DNA of 64,000 nt from Isoptericola sp042668085 (GTDB lineage: Bacteria > Actinomycetota > Actinomycetes > Actinomycetales > Cellulomonadaceae): assembly GCF_042668085.1 (NCBI RefSeq), contig NZ_JBHVBO010000004.1, forward strand, positions 1-64,000, read 5' to 3'. Under the pieces are notes generated by a model that was not told the DNA's origin, made no database searches, and saw only the letters and a list, made by a program, of their open reading frames with translations. Position numbers and translations under genes: made by a program. Within the stretch, counting starts at the first letter, position 1, and each line of letters opens with the position of its first letter. Shown here piece after piece: positions 24,242 to 31,666 of the stretch.

Positions 24242-26059
24242 TCAGGCCTCCGTCGGGCCGAGGTCGGGCGCGGCGACGAACCGCGCGCGGGGCGCGGCGG
24301 CGCCGTGCAGCTCGAGCAGCACCAGCTCGTTGCCCTCCGCGCGGACCAGCGGGCCCGGCACGTAGTACGTGCCGGTGGGGCCCTGGCTCGAGTACCGCCC
24401 GAGCAGCTCGCCGTTGACCCAGGCGAGGCCGCGGGTCCAGCCGTCCAGGCGCAGGAAGTGGTCGGCGCCTCCGACGGAGCCGAACGTGCCGCGATGGAAC
24501 GACGGCCCGGCGACCGGGGCGACCGGGGCGGTGTCGGCGTCGGCCGCGGCCGGCTGCCAGACGCCGGCGCCCGCCAGGAGCGCCGGGGCGTCCTCGAGCC
24601 GCAGGGGCACGGCCTGCCAGTCGGTGAGCGCTCGGGTGGCGGTGCGCACCGTGCCGACGAGGCCCTTGGGCTCGCCGATCCGGGGGCCGTAGTTGACGCG
24701 GCCGCGGTCCTCGACGAGCAGCGTCAGGGTGCCGGCCCGCCGCGGCAGGGGCAGCGACCAGGCGTGGGTGGTGCGGTCGAGCACGCCCACCGGGTCGCCG
24801 TCGAGCGCGACGACGGCCCGGTCGCGCACCTCCTCGACCACGAGGACCGCGTCGTCGGCGGTGACCCGCGTGCCGTACAGCACGAAGCCGGACCACTGGC
24901 GCAGGTCGTCCGCGGTCGGGGGCTGCGGGGCCGACGTCCGCGTCCTGCGCCCGGACAGCTCGTCCAGGACGGCGTCCAGCGGCACCCGACGGTCGAGGAC
25001 GACGTCGAGCTCCGGCGCCGGGGCCGGCTCGAGCGGCACCTCGTCGGGCACCGGGGCGTGCTTGGCGATCACCGCGCGCAGGGCGTGGAACTTCGCGGTG
25101 GGCGCGCCGTGCTCGGACAGCGGCGCGTCGTAGTCGTACGAGGTGGTGATGGGCAGGTACGTGCCCTTGTCGTTGGCCCCGCTGGTCAGCCCGAGGTTGG
25201 TGCCGCCGTGGAACATGTAGAGGTTGACCGACGCGCCCGCGCCGAGCAGGTCGTCGAGGTCGGCCGCGGTGGTCTCCGGGGCGGTGACGTGGTGCTCCAG
25301 GCCCCACGAGTCGAACCACCCGTCCCAGAACTCCATGCACATCAGCGGCCCCGTGGGCTGGTGGCGGCGCAGCACGGCGAGGCGCTCCAGGGAGCGGGAG
25401 CCGAAGTTCGCCGTCTTGTGCAGCTCGGGCAGGCCGCCGAGGGACAGGTGCTCGTCGTCGGCCTGGTCGCAGGTGAACAGCGGCACGTCGATCCCCTGGG
25501 CCCGCGTGAGGTCGACGAGCGCGCGCAGGTAGCGCGTGCGCTCGTCGGCCGGCACGCCCGGGTAGGCGCCGTACTCGTTCTCCACCTGCACCATGAGTAC
25601 GGGACCGCCGCGCGTCACCTGCCGCTCGGCGACCACGGGCAGCAGGTGCGCGTAGTAGGTGCCGATCGCGGCAAGGAACGCCGGGTCGTGCCGCCGCACG
25701 CCGGTGCCCCGCCCGCCGGGACCGTCCGCGAACAGCCAGGCGGGCAGGCCGCCGCCGTCCCACTCCGCGCAGATGTACGGGCCGGGGCGCACGATCGCGT
25801 GCAGGCCCTCCGCCGCGACCAGGTCGAGGAAGCGGCCCAGGTCGCGGCGGCCGGTGAGGTCGAACTCGCCGGGCTGCGGGGCGTGGAAGTTCCACGGCAC
25901 GTACGTCTCGATCGTGTTCAGCCCCATCAGCCGCGCCTTGCGGATCCGGTCGGCCCACTGGTCGGGGTGCACGCGGAAGTAGTGCAGCGCCCCGCTGATC
26001 ACCTGGACGGGGCGGCCGTCGAGCAGGAAGTCCCGCTCGCCGATCTCGAACGTGGGCAT
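24242..26059 (-). CDS. Beta-galactosidase, GH35
   Basis: 605 residues, no signal peptide. GH35 motifs: VISGALHYFRVHPDQWADRI, NTIETYVPWNFHAP, VRPGPYICAEWDGGGLP. The catalytic acid is Glu162 in VQVENEYGAY and the nucleophile Glu243 in MCMEFWDGWFDSWG. Two C-terminal jelly-roll-like domains follow (about 380-600). It hydrolyses terminal beta-galactosides in the cytoplasm. It is the last gene of the operon with the CUT1 importer, which implies uptake of a galactoside oligosaccharide and internal hydrolysis. A strong palindromic hairpin separates it from the binding-protein gene. Confidence 0.95.
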   Translation of the reverse strand: MPTFEIGERDFLLDGRPVQVISGALHYFRVHPDQWADRIRKARLMGLNTIETYVPWNFHAPQPGEFDLTGRRDLGRFLDLVAAEGLHAIVRPGPYICAEWDGGGLPAWLFADGPGGRGTGVRRHDPAFLAAIGTYYAHLLPVVAERQVTRGGPVLMVQVENEYGAYPGVPADERTRYLRALVDLTRAQGIDVPLFTCDQADDEHLSLGGLPELHKTANFGSRSLERLAVLRRHQPTGPLMCMEFWDGWFDSWGLEHHVTAPETTAADLDDLLGAGASVNLYMFHGGTNLGLTSGANDKGTYLPITTSYDYDAPLSEHGAPTAKFHALRAVIAKHAPVPDEVPLEPAPAPELDVVLDRRVPLDAVLDELSGRRTRTSAPQPPTADDLRQWSGFVLYGTRVTADDAVLVVEEVRDRAVVALDGDPVGVLDRTTHAWSLPLPRRAGTLTLLVEDRGRVNYGPRIGEPKGLVGTVRTATRALTDWQAVPLRLEDAPALLAGAGVWQPAAADADTAPVAPVAGPSFHRGTFGSVGGADHFLRLDGWTRGLAWVNGELLGRYSSQGPTGTYYVPGPLVRAEGNELVLLELHGAAAPRARFVAAPDLGPTEA

Positions 26060-26099
26060 GGCGCTGGGGGCCTTTCGACGAGGTGCGGTGCGGCGGCGG

Positions 26100-26121
26100 G
26101 GCGGCGGGGCGCCCCGCCGCC
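26100..26121 (-). terminator. Palindromic hairpin between binding-protein and galactosidase genes
   Basis: A 22-bp perfect palindrome (half-site GGCGGCGGGGC) starts 19 nt after the binding-protein stop. Placed inside the operon, it probably protects or partly terminates the upstream transcript so that the binding protein is made in excess, as in malE-type operons. Confidence 0.5.
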
Positions 26122-26139
26122 GGGGTCATGCGGACGGGC

Positions 26140-27480
26140 TCACTTGTTGACGGTGAAGCCCTGGCCGTTGCCGTACGTGGCGGACTGCTCCTGCCACGCG
26201 GCGAGGCCGTCGGTCAGCGTGGTGCCGGAGACGTACGCCTGGCCCACCGTGTCGTTGAAGACGGAGTTCGCGTAGACCTGGAAGGGCAGGTACTGCCAGC
26301 CCTCGACGACGTTCGCGGCGGAGTCGGCGAGCACCTCGTTGATCTTCTGGCCGCCGAAGTACTCGGACTCGGCGCCGCGGAACTCCTCCGACTCGAGGTC
26401 GGCGGTGGTGGCGGGGAACGCGCCGCCGTCGAGGCGGGTCTGCACGCCGTCCCCGTTCGTGGCGTAGTCCACGAAGGCGTAGGCGAGCTCGGCGTTCTCG
26501 CTGGCGGCGGGCACGGTCAGCGACGAGCCGCCGTTCTCCGACGTGGCGTGCTGCCCGGCCTCCCACTGCGGCATCTCGGCCACGCGCCACTTGCCCTTGC
26601 CCTGCGGGACGCCGGACTCCAGGTTGGCGGGCATCCACGCGCCGATCGTCAGCGTGGCGATCGTGCCGTTCCCGAGGCCCTGGTACCACTCGTCGCTCCA
26701 CGAGCCGACGGGGGCGAGCAACTCCTCGTCGATCAGCTGCTGCCACACCTCGGTGAACTTCTGGGTGCCCTCGTCGCCGGCGAGGTCGATCGTCACGTCC
26801 GTGCCGTCCACCTGGAACGGCTGGCCGCCGGCCTGCCAGATCATGCTGGTGGTGAAGCCGGCGTCGCCGATGTCGTTGGCGATGTACGCCTTCGGGTCCT
26901 TCTCGTGGATGGTCCGCGCGGCCTCGAGGTACTCGTCCCACGTGGTCGGCACGTCCACGCCGTACTTGTCGAAGACCTCCTCGTTGTAGAAGAGGGCCAT
27001 CGGGCCGGAGTCCATGGGCAGGCCGTAGACGCCGTCGCCGCTGTGCACGGAGTTCCACGGGCCGGTGCTGAACGTCCCGTCCAGCTCGTCCGCACCGAGC
27101 GGGCCGAGGTTGGTCAGCGCCTCCGAGATGGCGAACTGCGGCACCGCGAAGTACTCGATCTGCGCGACGTCGGGCACGCCGTCGCCGGCCGCGATCGCGT
27201 TCTGCAGCGCCGTGTACTGGTCGTTGGACGTGCCGACGTTCTCCAGGTTCACCGTGACGTTCGGGTACTTCTCCTCGAACTCGGTGACGACGTCCTCGAG
27301 GGTGGGCTCCCATGCCCAGACGGTGATCTCACCGCCCTCCTCGAGGGCGGCGGCGGTGTCGACGGGCGTGGCGTCGCCGCCCGTCCCTGCGTCCTCGCCC
27401 GAGGCGCAGGCGGCCAGGCCGAGGGCCAGCACGCCGGCAAGGGCGGTACCGCGTGCCAGGTGGCGGGATCGTGCGTTCAT
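26140..27480 (-). CDS. CUT1 extracellular sugar-binding lipoprotein
   Basis: 446 residues. A lipoprotein signal ends at the lipobox LAAC with Cys25, followed by an acidic linker. The mature part is a type I solute-binding protein (ITVWAWEPTLEDVVTEFEEKYPNV; FDKYGVDVPTTWDEYLEAA), with aromatic residues typical of sugar sites. It delivers an oligosaccharide to the two permeases encoded just upstream in the same operon. The downstream GH35 gene points to a beta-galactoside ligand. Confidence 0.93.
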   Translation of the reverse strand: MNARSRHLARGTALAGVLALGLAACASGEDAGTGGDATPVDTAAALEEGGEITVWAWEPTLEDVVTEFEEKYPNVTVNLENVGTSNDQYTALQNAIAAGDGVPDVAQIEYFAVPQFAISEALTNLGPLGADELDGTFSTGPWNSVHSGDGVYGLPMDSGPMALFYNEEVFDKYGVDVPTTWDEYLEAARTIHEKDPKAYIANDIGDAGFTTSMIWQAGGQPFQVDGTDVTIDLAGDEGTQKFTEVWQQLIDEELLAPVGSWSDEWYQGLGNGTIATLTIGAWMPANLESGVPQGKGKWRVAEMPQWEAGQHATSENGGSSLTVPAASENAELAYAFVDYATNGDGVQTRLDGGAFPATTADLESEEFRGAESEYFGGQKINEVLADSAANVVEGWQYLPFQVYANSVFNDTVGQAYVSGTTLTDGLAAWQEQSATYGNGQGFTVNK

Positions 27481-27529
27481 GGGGTCCTCACTTCATCGTC
27501 AGACGGGGATACGCGGGGAGATTCGGGGT

Positions 27530-28444
27530 TCATTCCTTGACGGACCCGGCGGCCAGGCCGGACTGCCAGTAGCGCTGCAGCAGCAGGAAGGCGGCGACGA
27601 GCGGCAGGATCGTGAGCAGCGCGCCGGTGATGACGAGGTTGAAGATCGCCTCGCCGCCGGCGGTGGCGGCCTGCGCGTTCCAGGCGTTGAGGCCCAGCGT
27701 CAGGGGGTACCAGGACGAGTCACGCAGCATGATCAGCGGCAGGAAGTAGTTGTTCCAGGTCGCGACCATCGTGAACAGCAGCACGGTGACGATCCCGGGC
27801 GCGAGCAGCGGCAGACTCACGCGGAAGAAGGTGCGGAACTCCCCCGCCCCGTCGATCCGGGCGGCCTCGAGCAGCTCGCCGGGAATGGCCTCGGCGGCGA
27901 AGGTCCACATGAGGTACAGCCCGAACGGCGAGATCAGCGACGGGATGATCACGGCCCACGGCGTGTTCGTCAGGCCGAGCTGGCTGAACATGAGGAAGGT
28001 CGGGACGGCGAGCGCGGTGCCCGGCACCGCGACGGCGCCGATGACGAGGGCGAACACCCCGCGCTTGCCGGGGAAGTCCAACTTCGCGAGGGCGTAGCCG
28101 CCCAGGATGGCGAGGAACGTCGCTCCCCCGGCGCCCACCACGACGTACAGCACGGTGTTGCCGAACCACCGCACGAAGACGCCGTCGTCGTAGGTCAGCG
28201 TGGTGACGATGTTGTCCCACAGGGAGAACGAGTCGCCGAACCACAGGCCGAACGAGGAGAACAGGTCCTCCTGCGTCTTGGTGGCGTTGATCAGCAGCCA
28301 GGCCAGCGGCACCAAGGAGTACACCAGCACGACGGCGGTGAGCACCGTGAGCAGCGGGCTGCGGCGGGGCCGGGCCACCGAGGGGCGGCGCGGGGCGCGT
28401 AGCCGTACGGCGGGGCGGGCGGGGGTGGCGGTCAGCGTCGACAC
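27530..28444 (-). CDS. CUT1 sugar ABC transporter permease (MalG-like)
   Basis: 304 residues with six membrane segments; the first follows a long basic N-terminus. The EAA loop is EAARIDGAGEFRTFFRVSLP near residue 200, contacting the ATPase. The second of the two permeases, 4 bp after the first. No ATPase gene is in the operon; a shared MsiK/MsmX-type ATPase encoded elsewhere is expected in this phylum. Confidence 0.92.
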   Translation of the reverse strand: MSTLTATPARPAVRLRAPRRPSVARPRRSPLLTVLTAVVLVYSLVPLAWLLINATKTQEDLFSSFGLWFGDSFSLWDNIVTTLTYDDGVFVRWFGNTVLYVVVGAGGATFLAILGGYALAKLDFPGKRGVFALVIGAVAVPGTALAVPTFLMFSQLGLTNTPWAVIIPSLISPFGLYLMWTFAAEAIPGELLEAARIDGAGEFRTFFRVSLPLLAPGIVTVLLFTMVATWNNYFLPLIMLRDSSWYPLTLGLNAWNAQAATAGGEAIFNLVITGALLTILPLVAAFLLLQRYWQSGLAAGSVKE

Positions 28445-28448
28445 GGGG

Positions 28449-29387
28449 TCACGGCTCCTTGCGCATGCCGCGCAGCTGCACCACGTAGGCGATCACCATG
28501 GTGATCAGGCCCATGATGATGGCCACGGTCGCGGAGTAGTTGTACTGCTGGCCGGAGAACGACAGCGAGTAGGCGTACAGGTTGGGCGTGTACGACGTCG
28601 TGATGGCGTTCGGGGCGAGCGACTGCAGGATGCTGGGCTCGTTGAACAGCTGGAAGCTGCCGATGATCGAGAAGATCGTGGCGATGACGAGCGCTCCGCG
28701 GATGGCGGGCAGCTTGATGGAGCCGATGACGCGCCACTGGCCGGCGCCGTCGATCTCCGCCGCCTCGTACAGCGAGTGCGGCACCACCCGCAGCGCGGAG
28801 TAGAAGATCAGCATGTTGTAGCCGACGAACTCCCAGGTGACGATGTTGCCGATCGACGCCAGGACGAGGTCCGGCGACAGGGGGTTCGGCAGGCTGACGC
28901 CGAGGGCGTCGTTGATGTTGCCGACCAGGCCGAAGCGCGTGCCGTACATGAAGCCCCACATGAGGGCGGCCACGACGGCGGGCACCGCATAGGGCATGAA
29001 GATCGAGATCCGGAAGAAGTTCTTGCCGTACAGCCGCCCGCTGTCGATCGCGAGGGCGACCAGCAGCGCGAGGCCGAGCATGATCGGCACCTGCACCAGC
29101 AGGAACAGGCTGACGCGGCCGAGGCCCTCCCAGAACTGCGGGTCCTCCAGCGCCTGCGCGTAGTTCTCGAGCCCGACGAACGTGGTGCCGCCGACCATCT
29201 GCGTGCGGAACACGGACAGGTACAGCGAGTAGGCGATCGGTGCCAGGAACACAAGCGCGAACACCAGCATGAAGGGGCCCACGAACATCCATCCCGTCCA
29301 GCGCCGGCGGCTGCGGCGCGCGACGGGAACGGCGGACTCGGTGGGCGGCACGGTGGGTGGCAAGGCTGCCGGAGCGTCAGCGGTCAC
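28449..29387 (-). CDS. CUT1 sugar ABC transporter permease (MalF-like)
   Basis: 312 residues from GTG 29387, six membrane segments. The EAA loop reads YEAAEIDGAGQWRVIGSIKLP. It is the first gene of the galactoside operon, and its start lies 24 bp from the 26-bp LacI-type palindrome. Segment 1 begins WTGWMFVGPFMLVFALVFLAP, typical of MalF-type subunits of the short actinobacterial class. Confidence 0.92.
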   Translation of the reverse strand: MTADAPAALPPTVPPTESAVPVARRSRRRWTGWMFVGPFMLVFALVFLAPIAYSLYLSVFRTQMVGGTTFVGLENYAQALEDPQFWEGLGRVSLFLLVQVPIMLGLALLVALAIDSGRLYGKNFFRISIFMPYAVPAVVAALMWGFMYGTRFGLVGNINDALGVSLPNPLSPDLVLASIGNIVTWEFVGYNMLIFYSALRVVPHSLYEAAEIDGAGQWRVIGSIKLPAIRGALVIATIFSIIGSFQLFNEPSILQSLAPNAITTSYTPNLYAYSLSFSGQQYNYSATVAIIMGLITMVIAYVVQLRGMRKEP

Positions 29388-29410
29388 GAAGCAACTCCCA
29401 GGGGGGACGG

Positions 29411-29436
29411 GCTGGATGTTTACGTAAACATCCAGC
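29411..29436. promoter_or_regulatory. LacI-family operator, 26-bp perfect palindrome
   Basis: A perfect palindrome with core GATGTTTACGTAAACATC, flanked by GCTG/CAGC. The TTTACGTAAA centre with CpG is the usual LacI/GalR-family operator. It sits between the divergent importer operon and the lacI gene, just upstream of the lacI -10 box, so the LacI protein likely represses both transcripts. Confidence 0.85.
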
Positions 29437-29442
29437 GGCCAT

Positions 29443-29448
29443 TAGAGT
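29443..29448 (+). promoter_or_regulatory. -10 element of the lacI-type gene
   Basis: TAGAGT on plus, 6 bp after the operator. Transcription would start near 29455. Confidence 0.45.
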
Positions 29449-29522
29449 GTCGCGAGGTGACGGGGATGTCAAGCCCTCGATGCCGGCAGAGCAACCCGGG
29501 GACCACAGGAGAGGCGGGGACG

Positions 29523-30581
29523 GTGGGGACGAACGGCGCACCCGGCGCGCAGGCCCGAGGGCGGGGGCGCCCTCGTTCGGCGCCCTCGATGGCCGAGGTC
29601 GCGGCGCTCGCGGGCGTGTCCTCGCAGACCGTCTCCCGCGTCTCGATGGGCCTCGACAACGTCAGGCCCGCGACCCGCGACCGCGTGCTCGCCGCCATGG
29701 CCGAGCTGGGCTACGCCCCCAACACCGCGGCCCGGGCGCTGCGGTACGGCAGCTTCCGCACCCTCGGTGTCATCGCCCACCAGCTGGCCCGCACGGGCGA
29801 GTCGCGCACCGTCGAGGCCGTCGTCGAGGCCGCCCGGGCGGAGGGCTACACCGTCACCATCGTCGACGTCGAGAGCCCCTCGCCGGACGACGTCTCCGCG
29901 GCGGTCACACGTCTCTCCCACCAGGCGATCGACGGGCTCGTCATCGTGCGCGCCGAGTCCGCGACCCCCGACACGCTGGCCCTGCCGGCGCAGCTGCCCG
30001 TCGTCGTCTCCGACTCGCGCTTCGTCGGCACGCACCCCGCCGTGCGCGCCGACCAGGCCGAGGGCTCGCGCCTCGCCGTGCAGCACCTGCTGGACCTCGG
30101 CCACCGCACCGTCCACCATGTGGCCGGCCCGGACGACTCCCTGCCCGCGCGCAGCCGCATCGACGCCTGGCGCGCCACGCTCGAGGCGGCAGGCCGGCCC
30201 GTGCCCGAGCCGCTGCACGGCGACTGGACCGCTCGGACCGGCTACGCCGTCGGCCGCGAGCTCGCCGCCGACCCCGACGTCACCGCCGTGTTCTGCGCCA
30301 ACGACGAGACCGCGGCCGGCGTGCTGCACGCCCTGCACGAGGCCGGGCGCCGCGTGCCCGACGACGTGTCCGTCGTCGGCTTCGACGGGATCACCCTCGC
30401 CGAGCACCTGTGGCCGCCGCTGACCACCGTGGAGCAGGACTTCGCGCGCATCGGCAGCAGCCTCGTCGACCTGCTGCTGCGCCAGGTGCGCGACGACGTC
30501 GACCTGAGCGGCACGCACGAGACCGTGCCCGTGCGGCTCGTCGTGCGCGAGAGCACCGGCACGGCCCCGAGCCAGGGGTGA
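29523..30581 (+). CDS. LacI family transcriptional regulator
   Basis: 352 residues from GTG 29523, which has AGGAGAGGCGGGG upstream. In-frame GTG 29457 and ATG 29466 are alternatives; 29457 lies 8 nt from the -10 box and would give a leaderless start with 22 more residues. The HTH is SMAEVAALAGVSSQTVSRVSMG with hinge helix RALRYG; the rest is a periplasmic-binding-protein-like effector domain (TLGVIAHQLA, DGLVIVRAES, AVFCANDETAAGVL, VSVVGFDGI). It probably responds to a galactoside and controls the divergent importer-galactosidase operon through the palindrome at 29411-29436, and itself. Confidence 0.93.
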   Translation: MGTNGAPGAQARGRGRPRSAPSMAEVAALAGVSSQTVSRVSMGLDNVRPATRDRVLAAMAELGYAPNTAARALRYGSFRTLGVIAHQLARTGESRTVEAVVEAARAEGYTVTIVDVESPSPDDVSAAVTRLSHQAIDGLVIVRAESATPDTLALPAQLPVVVSDSRFVGTHPAVRADQAEGSRLAVQHLLDLGHRTVHHVAGPDDSLPARSRIDAWRATLEAAGRPVPEPLHGDWTARTGYAVGRELAADPDVTAVFCANDETAAGVLHALHEAGRRVPDDVSVVGFDGITLAEHLWPPLTTVEQDFARIGSSLVDLLLRQVRDDVDLSGTHETVPVRLVVRESTGTAPSQG

Positions 30582-30585
30582 CCCG

Positions 30586-30618
30586 GCCCGCGCCCCGCCG
30601 CCGGCCACCGGTGCGGGC
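30586..30618 (+). terminator. Candidate terminator of the lacI-type gene
   Basis: GCCCGCGCC/GGTGCGGGC, a 9-bp stem with one G-T pair and a 15-nt loop, begins 4 nt after the stop codon. No T tract. Confidence 0.4.
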
Positions 30619-30682
30619 GGCGTGCGCGACGGCGATCGCCGCCCTGTCGCCGAAAGCCGAACGCGCTCCACATCCCGGGGAG

Positions 30683-30688
30683 TAGGGT
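30683..30688 (+). promoter_or_regulatory. -10 element of the ppsR-ppsA operon
   Basis: TAGGGT on plus, with a ~70-nt leader before the ATG at 30764; GGAGGTGA precedes that ATG. The 182-bp gap after the lacI-type gene otherwise shows only the candidate terminator. Confidence 0.45.
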
Positions 30689-30763
30689 GCGGCCGGACGC
30701 CCGCCCCGCTCGCCGGGCCGCGCAGCCCGAACGACGTGATCCTGGACCCGGAGGTGACCGCGG

Positions 30764-31618
30764 ATGACAGCACACCGGGCGGCCGGCGAGGAGGCCGGCA
30801 CGCCGCCGTCGGGCGAGCGCGCGGTGTACTTCGTCTCCGACGGCACGGGCATCACGGCGGAGACGCTCGGTGGCGCGCTCCTCGTGAACTTCCCGGCGGT
30901 CGCGTTCCGCCGCCACACCGTCCCGTTCGTCGACAGCGACCGCGCCGCACGCGCCCTGGTCGCCGAGATCGACCGGTCCGCGGAGGACGGGCTGGGGCCG
31001 ATCGTGTTCACCACGGTGCGGGCGCCGGCGGTCCGCGAGGAGCTCGACCGGTCGCGCGGCGTCCTCATCGACCTGCTCGGCGGACACCTCGTCGAGCTCG
31101 AGCAGGCCCTGGGCACGACGTCCAGCGAGCAGCTCGTGCCGTCCCACGGCGTCGGCGACCTGGAACGGTACTTCGCCCGCATGCGCGCGGTCGAGTACGC
31201 CATCGAGCACGACGACGGGCAGAGCCGGCGCGCGCTCGACCTCGCCGACGTCGTGATCATTGCGCCGTCGCGCTGCGGCAAGACCCCCACCACGATGTAC
31301 CTCGCGCTGCAGCACGGCCTCCTCGTCGCGAACTACCCGCTGACCGAGGACGACTTCCCGACGGACGGCCTGCCGCCCGTCGTCGCCCCGTACGCCGAGC
31401 GGTGCTTCGGCCTCACCACGACGCCGCTGCGCCTGAGCCAGGTGCGGCACGAGCGGCGCCCGAACTCGCAGTACGCCAGCCTCGCCCAGTGCCGGCTCGA
31501 GCTGCGCCAGGCCGAGGACCTCTACCGGCGCACGCGCGTGCCGTTCCTCAACTCCTCCACCAAGAGCGTCGAGGAGATGGCCGCCGTCATCCTGCAGACC
31601 ATGAAGCTGCGCGGCTGA
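30764..31618 (+). CDS. ppsR: PEP synthase regulatory protein (kinase/pyrophosphorylase, DUF299)
   Basis: 284 residues. The N-terminal YFVSDGTGITAETLG is the family signature; the P-loop is APSRCGKTP (167-175). DUF299 proteins phosphorylate a Thr next to the catalytic His of PEP synthase or PPDK using ADP, and reverse this with inorganic phosphate. The target protein is encoded 48 bp downstream and has that Thr (Thr418). The pair therefore forms a self-contained switch between glycolysis and gluconeogenesis. Confidence 0.93.
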   Translation: MTAHRAAGEEAGTPPSGERAVYFVSDGTGITAETLGGALLVNFPAVAFRRHTVPFVDSDRAARALVAEIDRSAEDGLGPIVFTTVRAPAVREELDRSRGVLIDLLGGHLVELEQALGTTSSEQLVPSHGVGDLERYFARMRAVEYAIEHDDGQSRRALDLADVVIIAPSRCGKTPTTMYLALQHGLLVANYPLTEDDFPTDGLPPVVAPYAERCFGLTTTPLRLSQVRHERRPNSQYASLAQCRLELRQAEDLYRRTRVPFLNSSTKSVEEMAAVILQTMKLRG

Positions 31619-31666
31619 CGACGACTGCGATCCGTACCCACGATCCGCACCACGAAGGGACCGACG

